Shown here: positions 16,938-25,190 of the stretch, in pieces | Layout of the letters: each line of letters opens with the position of its first letter | Position numbering within the stretch: position 1 is the first letter of the stretch | Source: DUPU01 sp050952465 | GTDB lineage: Bacteria > Bacillota > Dehalobacteriia > Dehalobacteriales > Dehalobacteriaceae | DNA length: 64,000 bases | Assembly: GCA_050952465.1 (NCBI GenBank) | Contig: JBMNKZ010000009.1 | Span: forward strand, 186,001 to 250,000 | Reading direction: 5' to 3' | Program-made: the position numbers and the translations under genes | Notes under the pieces: generated by a model | The model's database searches: none | What the model was told of the DNA's origin: nothing | The model's input: only the letters and a program-made list of their open reading frames with translations

Positions 16938-17915
16938 ATGAGCGCAGTATTTAAAAAACCAAATCAAGCACAACTTGATGACTTTAAAGGCAGAGATGTT
17001 TTGTCCGCTTTAGATTTAACAAGAGAAGATCTAGATATCATCATGAACACAGCCGGCTATTATGAAGGTCTTTTGGCCCAAAATAAAATAATTAAAGACA
17101 TGGAAGGGAAGGTTATGGCCTCACTTTTTTATGAGCCCAGCACCAGAACCCGTTTGTCTTTTGAAACTGCGATGCTTCGCCTGGGCGGCTCCGTGATTAC
17201 GGTGGCCGAGTCTGCTACTAATCAGACTTCATCTACCGCAAAAGGTGAAACTATGCATGATGGGATTTCTGTGATTGACGGTTACGCTGACGTTATTGTG
17301 ATCAGAAACCCTGTTACTGGTACTGCTCAAGTTGCTGCTAATGCTGCTAAGCATCCGGTGATTAATGCCGGAGACGGTGCCGGACAGCATCCCACTCAAG
17401 CACTACTTGATATCTATACGATTATCAAGGAAAAAGGTAAGGTAGAAGGATTAAAAGTAGCTTTGGTCGGGGACTTAAAATATGGTCGTACCGTACATTC
17501 CTTAGTGGAGTTTTTGGCCATTTACGGTTGCGAAATAATCTTAGCGTCTCCCGATGAGCTGAAGATGCCGGCAGATATTGTTAAGAGCTTAAGAGACAGA
17601 GGCTTGAAGGTTTCTGAAACCAACAACTTAAAAGATGCCGTGGTGGATGCGGATGTATTGTATGTCACCCGGGTACAGCGGGAACGTTTCCCCAACTTGG
17701 ATGATTATAACAGAGTAAAGGATCTCTTTATAGTGGATGAGGAATTGGTAAGTTTGGCCAAAGAAGGCATGATTATTCTCCATCCTCTGCCGAGAGTAAA
17801 TGAAATTACCGTAGGGGTAGACCAGTATCCGGGGGCCAAGTATTTTGTTCAGGCTCATAACGGGCTTTATGTGCGGATGGCTCTTTTAGCACTAACCACG
17901 GGAAGTGTGCGATAG
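16938..17915 (+). CDS. pyrB: Aspartate carbamoyltransferase, catalytic chain
   Basis: A 325-residue ATCase catalytic chain. Carbamoyl-phosphate residues lie in FYEPSTRTRLSFETA (S68-R72 core). The mobile loop lysine is K102 in TAKGET; HPTQALLDIYTI, DLKYGRTVHSL, TRVQRERF and HPLPRVNEI complete the PyrB signature and separate it from ornithine carbamoyltransferase. It normally makes N-carbamoylaspartate for pyrimidine synthesis. Here it follows two molybdenum hydroxylases, precedes an importer and has no PyrR attenuator in its leader, whereas the pyr operon at 26-30 kb lacks pyrB. It may serve synthesis, or run in reverse to harvest carbamoyl phosphate from ring breakdown. AGGAGG precedes the ATG. 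No PyrI is nearby. Confidence 0.92.
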   Translation: MSAVFKKPNQAQLDDFKGRDVLSALDLTREDLDIIMNTAGYYEGLLAQNKIIKDMEGKVMASLFYEPSTRTRLSFETAMLRLGGSVITVAESATNQTSSTAKGETMHDGISVIDGYADVIVIRNPVTGTAQVAANAAKHPVINAGDGAGQHPTQALLDIYTIIKEKGKVEGLKVALVGDLKYGRTVHSLVEFLAIYGCEIILASPDELKMPADIVKSLRDRGLKVSETNNLKDAVVDADVLYVTRVQRERFPNLDDYNRVKDLFIVDEELVSLAKEGMIILHPLPRVNEITVGVDQYPGAKYFVQAHNGLYVRMALLALTTGSVR

Positions 17916-18216
17916 GATATAATTAACTATTGAAAAGAATAAATCAATAATGTTAAAATAGAGCGGAAAAAAAGTCTATAAGTTAATAGCGTGAATATCT
18001 AGTTATAATATATATAAAGAAAACAATAATGCTGTGACATAAGATATATATCATAATAGCAGCGTGAAAACTTAATAAGACATTTTTTTCGCTTCTCGTA
18101 TTCTTTAACGGTTTAAAGTAATAAAAAGGTAAAATAAATATATGGAAAAAAGGAAAAGAGTAAGTAACAGAGATTAAAGAATAGGGAGAATTACAAATGT
18201 GAGAGGAGAAATTAAA
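17916..18216. other. AT-rich intergenic region before the ABC importer
   Basis: About 300 bp without a gene. It is very AT-rich, with a short palindrome GATATATATC near 18043. No clear terminator, operator of the 15-bp format or PyrR site is seen. A promoter for the importer genes is likely here but cannot be placed. Confidence 0.4.
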
Positions 18217-18993
18217 ATGGCCTTGTTGGAAACTCAAAAACTCTCAATAAACTTTGGTGGCCTATGGGCGGTAAAAGACGTAGATTTTGCCATCGATTCC
18301 GGGGAGGTGGTAGGTCTGATTGGACCAAACGGTTCCGGTAAAACCACATTTCTTAATATTATTAGCGGCATTTATCAGGCCACTCGCGGCAAGGCCTTTC
18401 TTAAGAATGAGGATATCACCGGACTTAAACCCTATCAGATTTACCAAAAAGGGATTTCCCGAACTTATCAGTCCAGTCGCCTGTGTTGGGACTTGAGTGT
18501 TGCCGATAATATTGCCATTGGTCTTTATGCCAAGCAGACAAGCTCTCTTTTTGATGTGGTTTTTAGGCCGGGTAAATGTAATGAGGAAATTCATCAAGGA
18601 GTGCAGCAAGCTATGGATATGCTCTGCTATTTTAACCCGGACTTAGTAGATAAAAGATATGAGCTAACCAAGAATATTCCCCATATTGACCGCCGGCGTA
18701 TTGAAATCAGCAGGGCACTGGTCGGCTCTCCTTCCATATTGTTATTGGATGAGCCTACTGCCGGACTTAATGAAGAAGAAACCATGACCATGATGAGAGA
18801 TATTGAGAAGATTAAAGAAAAGATTTCCGATATTTGCATCATTATTATTGAGCATGATATGCAGGTGATGAAGGAAGTTCCGGAGCGCATCGTAGTTTTT
18901 AATGCAGGAGAAAAGATCGCAGAAGGTGTCTACGATCAGGTGGTTAATGACCCAAGCGTAATCAGTGCTTACTTGGGAGGGGCGGAAAAATGA
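18217..18993 (+). CDS. ABC transporter ATP-binding protein, LivG type
   Basis: A 258-residue ATPase of the branched-chain amino acid (HAAT) transporter family. Walker A is GPNGSGKTTFLN, Walker B is SILLLDEPTAGLN, and the H-loop is IIEHDMQVM. The signature motif is unusual: the usual LSGGQ region reads NIPHIDRRRIEISRAL, so it should pair with the more canonical partner downstream. ATG 18217 has AGAGGAG 8 bases upstream and is preferred over GTG 18199. Its stop overlaps the next start (ATGA). It energises uptake of the island 1 substrate, by inference from position. Confidence 0.85.
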   Translation: MALLETQKLSINFGGLWAVKDVDFAIDSGEVVGLIGPNGSGKTTFLNIISGIYQATRGKAFLKNEDITGLKPYQIYQKGISRTYQSSRLCWDLSVADNIAIGLYAKQTSSLFDVVFRPGKCNEEIHQGVQQAMDMLCYFNPDLVDKRYELTKNIPHIDRRRIEISRALVGSPSILLLDEPTAGLNEEETMTMMRDIEKIKEKISDICIIIIEHDMQVMKEVPERIVVFNAGEKIAEGVYDQVVNDPSVISAYLGGAEK

Positions 18994-19706
18994 CACAAAA
19001 AACCTTAGAAGTATCGAATATCAGTACCCGTTATGGGCAGATTCCCATGCTCATGAATGTCAGCTTGGAAATAAGAAAAGGTCAGATTGCCTGTGTTTTG
19101 GGGGCAAACGGTGCGGGTAAGACCACACTATTAAAGGCGATTTTGGGTATGGTGAAGGCTGATACCGGGAGTATCAAATTAAATGGAGAAAATATCGATC
19201 ACCAGCCTACTCACAAAAGAGTAGAAAAAGGTATTGCCATCGCCGCCGCTGCCTTTGGCAGTCTGCATAAAATGACGGTGGAAAACAACCTGAAAATGGG
19301 TGCTTATTATATTAATGATAAAAAGTTGTTAAATGAACGTTTGGAAGAGATCTATCATTCTTTTCCCATCCTGAAACAAAGACTTAATCAAAAAGCAGGA
19401 ACCCTGTCCGGAGGGGAGCGAACCATGCTTACCATCGCCCGGGCTGTGATTAATAAGCCCACTCTTTTGATGTTAGATGAACCTTCCTTGGGGCTCGCCC
19501 CAATTATGGTGGAAGAGACCTTTAATGTTATTAAAAGATTAAATGAAAAAGAGAAAATGACGATTCTTTTAGTAGAACAGAATGCCCAAAAGGCATTAGG
19601 GGTTTCCCATTATGGTTATGTGATTCAGAAAGGTCAAATAGTGTTTCAAGGGGAACCGGAAGCACTCTGGGCCAGTGAATATGTGGAAAACCCTGTTTCC
19701 GGCTAA
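18990..19706 (+). CDS. ABC transporter ATP-binding protein, LivF type
   Basis: A 238-residue partner ATPase. Walker A is GANGAGKTTLLK, the ABC signature is LSGGERTMLTIARA, Walker B is LLMLDEPSLGLAP and the H-loop region is ILLVEQNAQKAL. It starts inside the stop of the LivG-type gene. The two ATPases precede the binding protein and two permeases, giving the order G-F-K-H-M. Substrates of this family include branched amino acids, urea and aromatic acids, so a heterocyclic or ureide solute is plausible here. Confidence 0.9.
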   Translation: MTQKTLEVSNISTRYGQIPMLMNVSLEIRKGQIACVLGANGAGKTTLLKAILGMVKADTGSIKLNGENIDHQPTHKRVEKGIAIAAAAFGSLHKMTVENNLKMGAYYINDKKLLNERLEEIYHSFPILKQRLNQKAGTLSGGERTMLTIARAVINKPTLLMLDEPSLGLAPIMVEETFNVIKRLNEKEKMTILLVEQNAQKALGVSHYGYVIQKGQIVFQGEPEALWASEYVENPVSG

Positions 19707-19830
19707 TCTTAAAAAATACTGTGTATTTAACATCATCCGTGCATTATAATAAGGGGGTGGTGGCTAGAGGATTCATTGCTGGGGAGAGAGTGTTTGGAAA
19801 TTAAAATAGGTTAATAAGGAGGTAAATTTA

Positions 19831-21045
19831 ATGTTCAAAAAGTCAAGTAAGTATTCCCTTTTGCTGGTTGTAGTATTAATGGCAGCGATGGTCTTGGCAG
19901 TTGGTTGTGGTGGTCAGGACGCGGAAACTGGTGGTGAAGGTACCCCTCCGGAAGTGGTAAAGATAGGTTTTCTTTCTCCCATTACCGGTTCTAATGCTGC
20001 CGAAGGGGCAGCTGCCCGGAATGCCTTCCAAATGGCCATTGATGCCGCTAATGCATCCGGTGAGTTTCCCTATACTATCGAAGTAATCACCATTGACGAT
20101 AATAGTAAGCCAGAAGTCGGGGCAGCTGGGGCACAGCAAATTGTGGCTGACGATCAGGTAGTAGCGGCTACCGGGCACTGGAATTCTGGTGTGGCCGAAG
20201 CTACTATTCCCATTTTCAAACAAGCTGAGATTCCCCTTTTGATCTGGGGAGCAATTAAAGAAGGATTGACATCTCCTGAGAACTATCCTTATATTACCCG
20301 TTCTGCTCCTACTGCAGCTCAGGAGAATGAGCCTTTAGCCAAAATGTTGATCACAGATATGGGCTATAAAAAATGGTTTATCGTGTCTGACGTAACTTCC
20401 TATGGTGAAGCGAATACTGAGGTTTTCACCAAGCTGCTTCAGGAATCAGGCTGTGAACTTCTGGGCACGGAAAAAGTGCAAGAGGGTACTGTTGATTTTC
20501 GTCCTATTATCCAAAAGATTAAGTCCTCTGGTGCTACCGCCGTTTACTTTGGTGGAGTGGTGACAGAAGCCTCTTTATTAAAAAATCAGATGTATGAAGC
20601 TGGGATGAATGATGTCCTCTTTGCGGGTATCTCCGGTATTTATTCTGATGACTTCTTGAAAATTGGTGCCAAAGCTGCCGAAGGTGCTTTAGCCATTAAA
20701 CCTGGTGTGGATCCGACCAAGTCTCCTGAGGGACAAAAGTTCTTAGATGATTATGCTGCAGGCGGATATTCCGAGCCGGTAGGTGCCTTTACCCCTTATG
20801 CTTATGAAGCAGCGTTAATTTTATTAAACGCTCTGAAACAATGCGGCGATACTCCTACTGCAGCAAAGATGGTTGATGCCATTAAAGACAGTGAAACCAC
20901 TGGTATCATGGGCACGACCACCTTTAATGAATTTGGTCAAACCAATAACGTAGCAGCTTATATGCTGGTTGTTCAGGATGGCAAGTGGGTTTCTTTTGAT
21001 GAGTCAGAATATGCTGCGGGAACTCGTACTCTGCCTCAGCCCTAA
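19831..21045 (+). CDS. ABC transporter substrate-binding lipoprotein, LivK/periplasmic-binding type 1
   Basis: A 404-residue receptor with a lipoprotein signal: basic start, hydrophobic core and lipobox LAVGC, so it is anchored on the outer face of the membrane. The mature part has the type 1 binding-protein fold, starting VKIGFLSPITGSNAAEGAAA and showing DDNSKPEVGAAGAQQIV, as in LivJ/LivK relatives. AAGGAGG lies before the ATG, and 124 bp separate it from the ATPase gene, so it may have its own promoter for higher expression. The ligand is not predictable from sequence. Confidence 0.9.
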   Translation: MFKKSSKYSLLLVVVLMAAMVLAVGCGGQDAETGGEGTPPEVVKIGFLSPITGSNAAEGAAARNAFQMAIDAANASGEFPYTIEVITIDDNSKPEVGAAGAQQIVADDQVVAATGHWNSGVAEATIPIFKQAEIPLLIWGAIKEGLTSPENYPYITRSAPTAAQENEPLAKMLITDMGYKKWFIVSDVTSYGEANTEVFTKLLQESGCELLGTEKVQEGTVDFRPIIQKIKSSGATAVYFGGVVTEASLLKNQMYEAGMNDVLFAGISGIYSDDFLKIGAKAAEGALAIKPGVDPTKSPEGQKFLDDYAAGGYSEPVGAFTPYAYEAALILLNALKQCGDTPTAAKMVDAIKDSETTGIMGTTTFNEFGQTNNVAAYMLVVQDGKWVSFDESEYAAGTRTLPQP

Positions 21046-21117
21046 GCTTAATTAATAAAATTAATTTATTTAGTAAGTAAGAATTAAGATTAATTAAGAA
21101 CGGAATAAAATAATTTA

Positions 21118-21151
21118 GGGGAGATGATGGAGATCAACTTCATCTCTCCCC
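21118..21151 (+). terminator. Stem-loop after the binding-protein gene
   Basis: GGGGAGA pairs with TCTCCCC around an inner GATG/CATC pairing. The T-rich run (ATTATTTTTT) comes only about 10 bases later, so termination may be partial. This would allow more binding protein than permease to be made. Confidence 0.5.
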
Positions 21152-21200
21152 GCTCTCTCCATTATTTTTTGGTTTTGGGACACGTTTATTTGTTCCCAAC

Positions 21201-21273
21201 GGACACCATGTATGGTGTCCCTACGTTAAATAATATAGTTTTTATAGTTGTAGGGACACGATATATCGTGTCC
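21201..21273. repeat. Pair of inverted GTAGGGACAC-type palindromes
   Basis: Two perfect 20-bp palindromes, GGACACCATGTATGGTGTCC (21201-21220) and GGACACGATATATCGTGTCC (21254-21273), face each other. One is followed by CTAC and the other preceded by GTAG. This format belongs to widely dispersed intergenic palindromes. They lie within the importer gene cluster, 28 bp before the first permease start. Confidence 0.7.
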
Positions 21274-21301
21274 GACTGGACAAAAAGGAGTTGAACAGAT
21301 T

Positions 21302-22267
21302 ATGGACTTATTATTGGGACAAATTATTAACGCCATTTTGCTAGGATGTACATACACCCTAGTAGCAATTGGTTTCTCCCTGTTTTTTGGGGTTTTGGAT
21401 GTGGTGATTTTTTGCTGCGGTGATATTGCTATTTTTGGAGCCTTCTCTATTTTAGGGTCCTACACGATTCTGGCCAGCACAGGTTTTTTTGGCGCTTTGC
21501 CTTATAGTGTATCGGTATTAATGCTCCTTTTAATTGCCGCAATCTTATGTGCTAGTTTAGGCCTGTTAACCTATAGGTTTTCCGTTAAGCCTTTTGAAAA
21601 TTCGTCGGCTCTTATGCCTCTTTTAAGCACCATTGCTTTAGGTGTAGTAATTCGGGAGTCTTTAGGTCTTCTATTTCAACGGGTGGTTAATCCTATGGCA
21701 AAAGCAGTCGCTGCCGGTGGAGATGCTTTAGCGGTGCAGGGGGGACGAAATCCCCAGGCAATGCCGGTATTAATCGCTCCGGACGGAACGGTTACAGAAC
21801 GTAATCTGATTATTATCGGTGTTACCTTGATTTTGCTTCTTGCTCTCTTTTGGTTTTTGAATAAAACGAAAATAGGCCTTTCAATGCAGGCTGTTTCTCA
21901 AAATAGAGATGTTTCATGCATGATTGGCGTAAACGTTAAACGAATTGTTATTCTTACCTTTATTATTGGCGGTGCCCTATTATCTATTGGTGGATTCCTT
22001 GTTGGTTCATATAATACTTTGGTACGCTTCGATAACGGCTCCAACTATGGGATTAAAGGTTTCTCCGCGGCGGTGGTGGGCGGCTTAAGCAATACTTACG
22101 GTGCGATTGTAGGCGGTATGCTTTTGGCCTTTGTAGAGGTTTTTGTTTCCGGTTATATCCCTAACGGCACTGCCTATGCCAGCATTATCGCGTTTGTGGT
22201 AGTTGTATTGTTTATCATGTTTAAGCCTGAAGGTATCCTAGGTGAAAAAACTGTGGAAAAAGTTTAG
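21302..22267 (+). CDS. ABC transporter permease, LivH type
   Basis: A 321-residue membrane protein with about eight hydrophobic helices. Family features are LLGCTYTLVAIGFSLFFGV at the N-terminus, the cytoplasmic coupling stretch LSMQAVSQNRDVSCMIGVNV, and the conserved GFSAAVVGGLSNTYGAIVGG near the C-terminus. It forms half of the membrane channel with the LivM-type protein downstream. AAAGGAG lies before the ATG. The gene ends 22 bp before the likely start of the next permease. Confidence 0.88.
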   Translation: MDLLLGQIINAILLGCTYTLVAIGFSLFFGVLDVVIFCCGDIAIFGAFSILGSYTILASTGFFGALPYSVSVLMLLLIAAILCASLGLLTYRFSVKPFENSSALMPLLSTIALGVVIRESLGLLFQRVVNPMAKAVAAGGDALAVQGGRNPQAMPVLIAPDGTVTERNLIIIGVTLILLLALFWFLNKTKIGLSMQAVSQNRDVSCMIGVNVKRIVILTFIIGGALLSIGGFLVGSYNTLVRFDNGSNYGIKGFSAAVVGGLSNTYGAIVGGMLLAFVEVFVSGYIPNGTAYASIIAFVVVVLFIMFKPEGILGEKTVEKV

Positions 22268-22289
22268 ACAACGATGGGGAGGAAGAAAT

Positions 22290-23507
22290 ATGAACACTCA
22301 AAACACCAAATCCTCAATTCCCAAGTTTTTCGAGAGTACGATTGGTGTAATCTTAATTAATATCTTGATTTTTACTCTGCTTTATGTGATTATCTCAGCT
22401 GATTTTGTTGTGAGTATGATTACTCTGGTGGTAACAATTTTATTTTTGCTTTTTTTGGATAAGAAGGGCTTAATTAATGAGATCTTTAGGATTTTTATTC
22501 AGCATAGAAAATTGGCTGCCCTTACCGCTCTGGTGCTGATGCTGATTTTTCCCTTGCTTTTAGCGGATAAGCGATATATTGCGCATATTGCGATTATCGT
22601 TACCATTTATGGTATGGCAGCACTGGGTTTAAATTTCCAGATGGGTTCTACGGATATGGTTAACTTTGCCCCCGCAGCCTTCATGGGCATTGGGGCTTAT
22701 TCCATCGCTGTATTTACCGCGAAATTAGGATTATCACCCTGGCTGGGGATCTTGGTAGCAATTGTGATGTCTGCCTTGTTAGGTTTAATCATTGGGCTGC
22801 CTACTCTTAGAACCAAAAGTTACTATCTGTCTTTGGTGACTATGGCTTTACAATTGGCCTTTACCATGGTTTTATTTAATATTCCTTTTTTGGGCGGGCC
22901 TAATGGTATCTCCGGGGTTAAACCCTTGTCCCTTGGTTCCTTGCCCTTGGTAAAAAGTTATACTATCTTTGGTTTTAAAATGGCACCCCAGATTCCGTAT
23001 CTTTACCTGTGTATCTTGATACTCTTGATATTTTCGTATATTGCAATGCGAGTTTATATCTCCCGAATCGGCCTTTCCCTGAATACTATTGCTCAGGATG
23101 AGGTAGCTGCTAATTGTCTGGGGATAAATATCACAGCAAGAAAGCTTTTTGCCTTTGTGATTGGGGCAATTTTCTGCGGGGTAGCCGGTGCTCTTTATGG
23201 AAGCTATACCAGCTACGTGGGACCGGACGACTTTGGTTTTCCTAAATCCTTGATGATTATTTGTATGGTAATCTTAGGCGGTATGGATAATGTGATCGGG
23301 GTTCTGACGGGAGCCTTTATTCTTACCGTAATTACTGAGAAGCTTCGGGTCTTCTCCGATTTTCAGCAACTTGTTTATGGCTTAATTCTTTTAACTGTTT
23401 TGATTGTGCGTCCTACCGGACTGATTCCGAAAAGAGTCAGGAACTACTGCTTGGTATTTAAGAAAAATGTAATCAAACGAGAAAAGACGGCGACAAAGCC
23501 GGAATAG
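22290..23507 (+). CDS. ABC transporter permease, LivM type
   Basis: A 405-residue permease from ATG 22290, which has GGGGAGGAAG just upstream and is favoured over GTG 22242 inside the previous gene. The family core is YGMAALGLNFQMGSTDMVN, GLPTLRTKSYYLSLVTMALQ and the coupling helix LNTIAQDEVAANCLGINI. An additional N-terminal hydrophobic region of about 90 residues precedes the core. A strong terminator follows, so this ends the island 1 transport operon. Confidence 0.88.
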   Translation: MNTQNTKSSIPKFFESTIGVILINILIFTLLYVIISADFVVSMITLVVTILFLLFLDKKGLINEIFRIFIQHRKLAALTALVLMLIFPLLLADKRYIAHIAIIVTIYGMAALGLNFQMGSTDMVNFAPAAFMGIGAYSIAVFTAKLGLSPWLGILVAIVMSALLGLIIGLPTLRTKSYYLSLVTMALQLAFTMVLFNIPFLGGPNGISGVKPLSLGSLPLVKSYTIFGFKMAPQIPYLYLCILILLIFSYIAMRVYISRIGLSLNTIAQDEVAANCLGINITARKLFAFVIGAIFCGVAGALYGSYTSYVGPDDFGFPKSLMIICMVILGGMDNVIGVLTGAFILTVITEKLRVFSDFQQLVYGLILLTVLIVRPTGLIPKRVRNYCLVFKKNVIKREKTATKPE

Positions 23508-23515
23508 ATAACCTT

Positions 23516-23547
23516 AATCAGGAAGAAATGCTTCCTGATTTTTTTTG
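23516..23547 (+). terminator. Rho-independent terminator after the importer operon
   Basis: A perfect 10-bp stem, AATCAGGAAG and CTTCCTGATT, with a 5-base loop is followed by TTTTTT. It closes catabolic island 1. Confidence 0.95.
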
Positions 23548-23630
23548 TATTTGTGATAAAACTAGGGCCAAGAAACATAAATTAGTTTAATCAGGGAAAC
23601 GATAATAGAGAGTTATGGGAGGTCTAAAAG

Positions 23631-23915
23631 TTGAAGGATTCCTTAGAAAAGAAGCTGGATCAACTAGCCATTTACATGGAAAAAATGAAACTGGCGGAAT
23701 ATGTCGATCTGCTCCATAACCCGAGAAGATTAATTTGGGTAAATTTCTTAGCGGGCATTGCCCGGGGTTTTGGGATTGCTGTGGGTTTCACATTATTAGG
23801 TGCTATTGCCTTTGTCATTTTACAGCGGTTAGTTGGTTTAGATTTACCATTGATTGGGGACTTTATCGCGGAACTGCTAAAATATGTCCAGGAAAGTAAA
23901 GGGTTAAGACCGTAA
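23631..23915 (+). CDS. DUF5665-type small membrane protein
   Basis: A 94-residue protein: a charged N-terminal helix (LEKKLDQLAIYMEKMKLAEY), the motif NPRRLIWVNFLAGIARGFG, then one hydrophobic segment (GIAVGFTLLGAIAFVILQRL) and a short amphipathic tail. This matches the DUF5665 family, common in sporulating Firmicutes and of unknown function. The start is TTG behind GGGAGGT. It sits 19 bp upstream of yteA and is probably cotranscribed with it. Confidence 0.75.
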   Translation: MKDSLEKKLDQLAIYMEKMKLAEYVDLLHNPRRLIWVNFLAGIARGFGIAVGFTLLGAIAFVILQRLVGLDLPLIGDFIAELLKYVQESKGLRP

Positions 23916-23934
23916 ATTAAAGGAGGATCGCAAT

Positions 23935-24624
23935 TTGGACAAGAAAAAGGTGCAGGGTCTCAAAAAGCGTCTCTTAGACGAAAAAGAGGAACTGACAGCA
24001 AGAATCGAGGCACTTAATGAAGGCCTCTTAGATCCCATGAGTGATTCCATTAGTGAATTGTCTATGTATGATAATCACCCGGCAGATATTGGGGATGAAT
24101 TATTTGAAAGAGGAAAAGACTTATCTCTAAGAGACAGTGCTCAAATTCAATTCAATAATGTGGAAAGAGCACTGGCAAAAATAGAGAATAATACCTATGG
24201 CATTTGTGATAAGTGTGGTAAACAAATTACTTTGGACAGGCTTGAAGTGATCCCCTCTGCTAACCTTTGTATAGAGTGTAAGAAGGGGGAAGTCAGCCAT
24301 GACCGTACACCCCGGCCCATTGAGGAGGAGGTAATTCGCCCTCCCTTTGGCGAACAAAGGGATTATTCCTATGAACGGAAATTTGGGGATCAAGATAACC
24401 AGCCGGTATTTGACGGAGAGGATGCTTGGCAGGCGGTAGCTCGTTTTGGTACAGCAGATTCTCCTCAAGATCTAGGTGGAGAAAGCGAGGCAGAGTATCC
24501 GGATGTTTATGTTGATTGGGATGAAGATGTGGGAGCAGTGGAGGATGTGGATAAAATAGCCTATTACCGCTCTAAAGATGGCACGGTTTATAAGGACTAT
24601 CGTAATTATCGAAATCATAGATGA
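23935..24624 (+). CDS. yteA: YteA-family DksA/TraR zinc-finger protein
   Basis: A 229-residue protein of the YteA group found in spore formers. An N-terminal coiled-coil (residues 1-40) and NHPADIGDELFERGKDL precede a DksA-type C4 zinc finger, YGICDKCGKQITLDRLE, with the second pair in LCIECKK. The rest is acidic and ends with a repeated tyrosine-rich YKDYRNYRNHR. DksA relatives act on RNA polymerase; the role of YteA is not well defined but is linked to sporulation. The start is TTG behind AGGAGG. Confidence 0.85.
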   Translation: MDKKKVQGLKKRLLDEKEELTARIEALNEGLLDPMSDSISELSMYDNHPADIGDELFERGKDLSLRDSAQIQFNNVERALAKIENNTYGICDKCGKQITLDRLEVIPSANLCIECKKGEVSHDRTPRPIEEEVIRPPFGEQRDYSYERKFGDQDNQPVFDGEDAWQAVARFGTADSPQDLGGESEAEYPDVYVDWDEDVGAVEDVDKIAYYRSKDGTVYKDYRNYRNHR

Positions 24625-24636
24625 AGAGATTGTAGG

Positions 24637-24672
24637 AAACACCGCTTTTAGCTTGAGAATAGCGGTGTTTTC
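24637..24672 (+). terminator. Terminator-like stem-loop after yteA
   Basis: AAACACCGCT pairs perfectly with AGCGGTGTTT over a 14-base loop. The T-run is short (TTT then C), so efficiency is uncertain. Confidence 0.65.
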
Positions 24673-24717
24673 ATGTTAAGATATATGAAAATCGGCTAAA
24701 ATAGGGAGAAGGATTAT

Positions 24718-25164
24718 ATGCTGATATATGTTTCTTTAACGGTGCTGATTATTGATCAGTTCACTAAGTTTTTGGTTAAATCTAATATGGCGGAATTGGA
24801 AAGCATCCCAATAATTTTAAATATATTTCATTTAACCTATGTAAACAACAGAGGAGCTGCTTTTAGTCTGCTCCAGGGCAGGACTTATTTATTTATTGCT
24901 ATTACCATAATAGCGATGGTTTTTGCCGTCTATTTTTATTTTCGGTTGGAAAAAGAGCAGATCTGGCTTCGTTTGGGCATTGCCCTGGCTCTGGGCGGGG
25001 CTATGGGGAATCTTATAGATCGGATTCGTTTCGGGCAGGTGATCGATTTTTTTGATTTTCGTATTTGGCCGGTCTTCAATATTGCCGATTGTGCGGTCGT
25101 CATAGGAGTGGCATTAATTTGTTGGCAACTGTTAAGAATGGATTTAGCAGAAGGAAATAAATAA
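24718..25164 (+). CDS. lspA: Lipoprotein signal peptidase LspA
   Basis: A 148-residue integral membrane protease with four hydrophobic segments. It cuts lipoprotein signal peptides after lipid attachment, including those of the two binding lipoproteins in this window. Family motifs are DQFTKFLVK at the N-terminus, NNRGAAFSL, and the two catalytic aspartates in GNLIDRIRFGQVIDFFDF and FNIADCAVV. It has normal length and is paired with rluD as in many Firmicutes (lspA-rluD-pyr order). Confidence 0.95.
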   Translation: MLIYVSLTVLIIDQFTKFLVKSNMAELESIPIILNIFHLTYVNNRGAAFSLLQGRTYLFIAITIIAMVFAVYFYFRLEKEQIWLRLGIALALGGAMGNLIDRIRFGQVIDFFDFRIWPVFNIADCAVVIGVALICWQLLRMDLAEGNK

Positions 25165-25190
25165 TGAAATTAATAGAGATTATATGAAAA

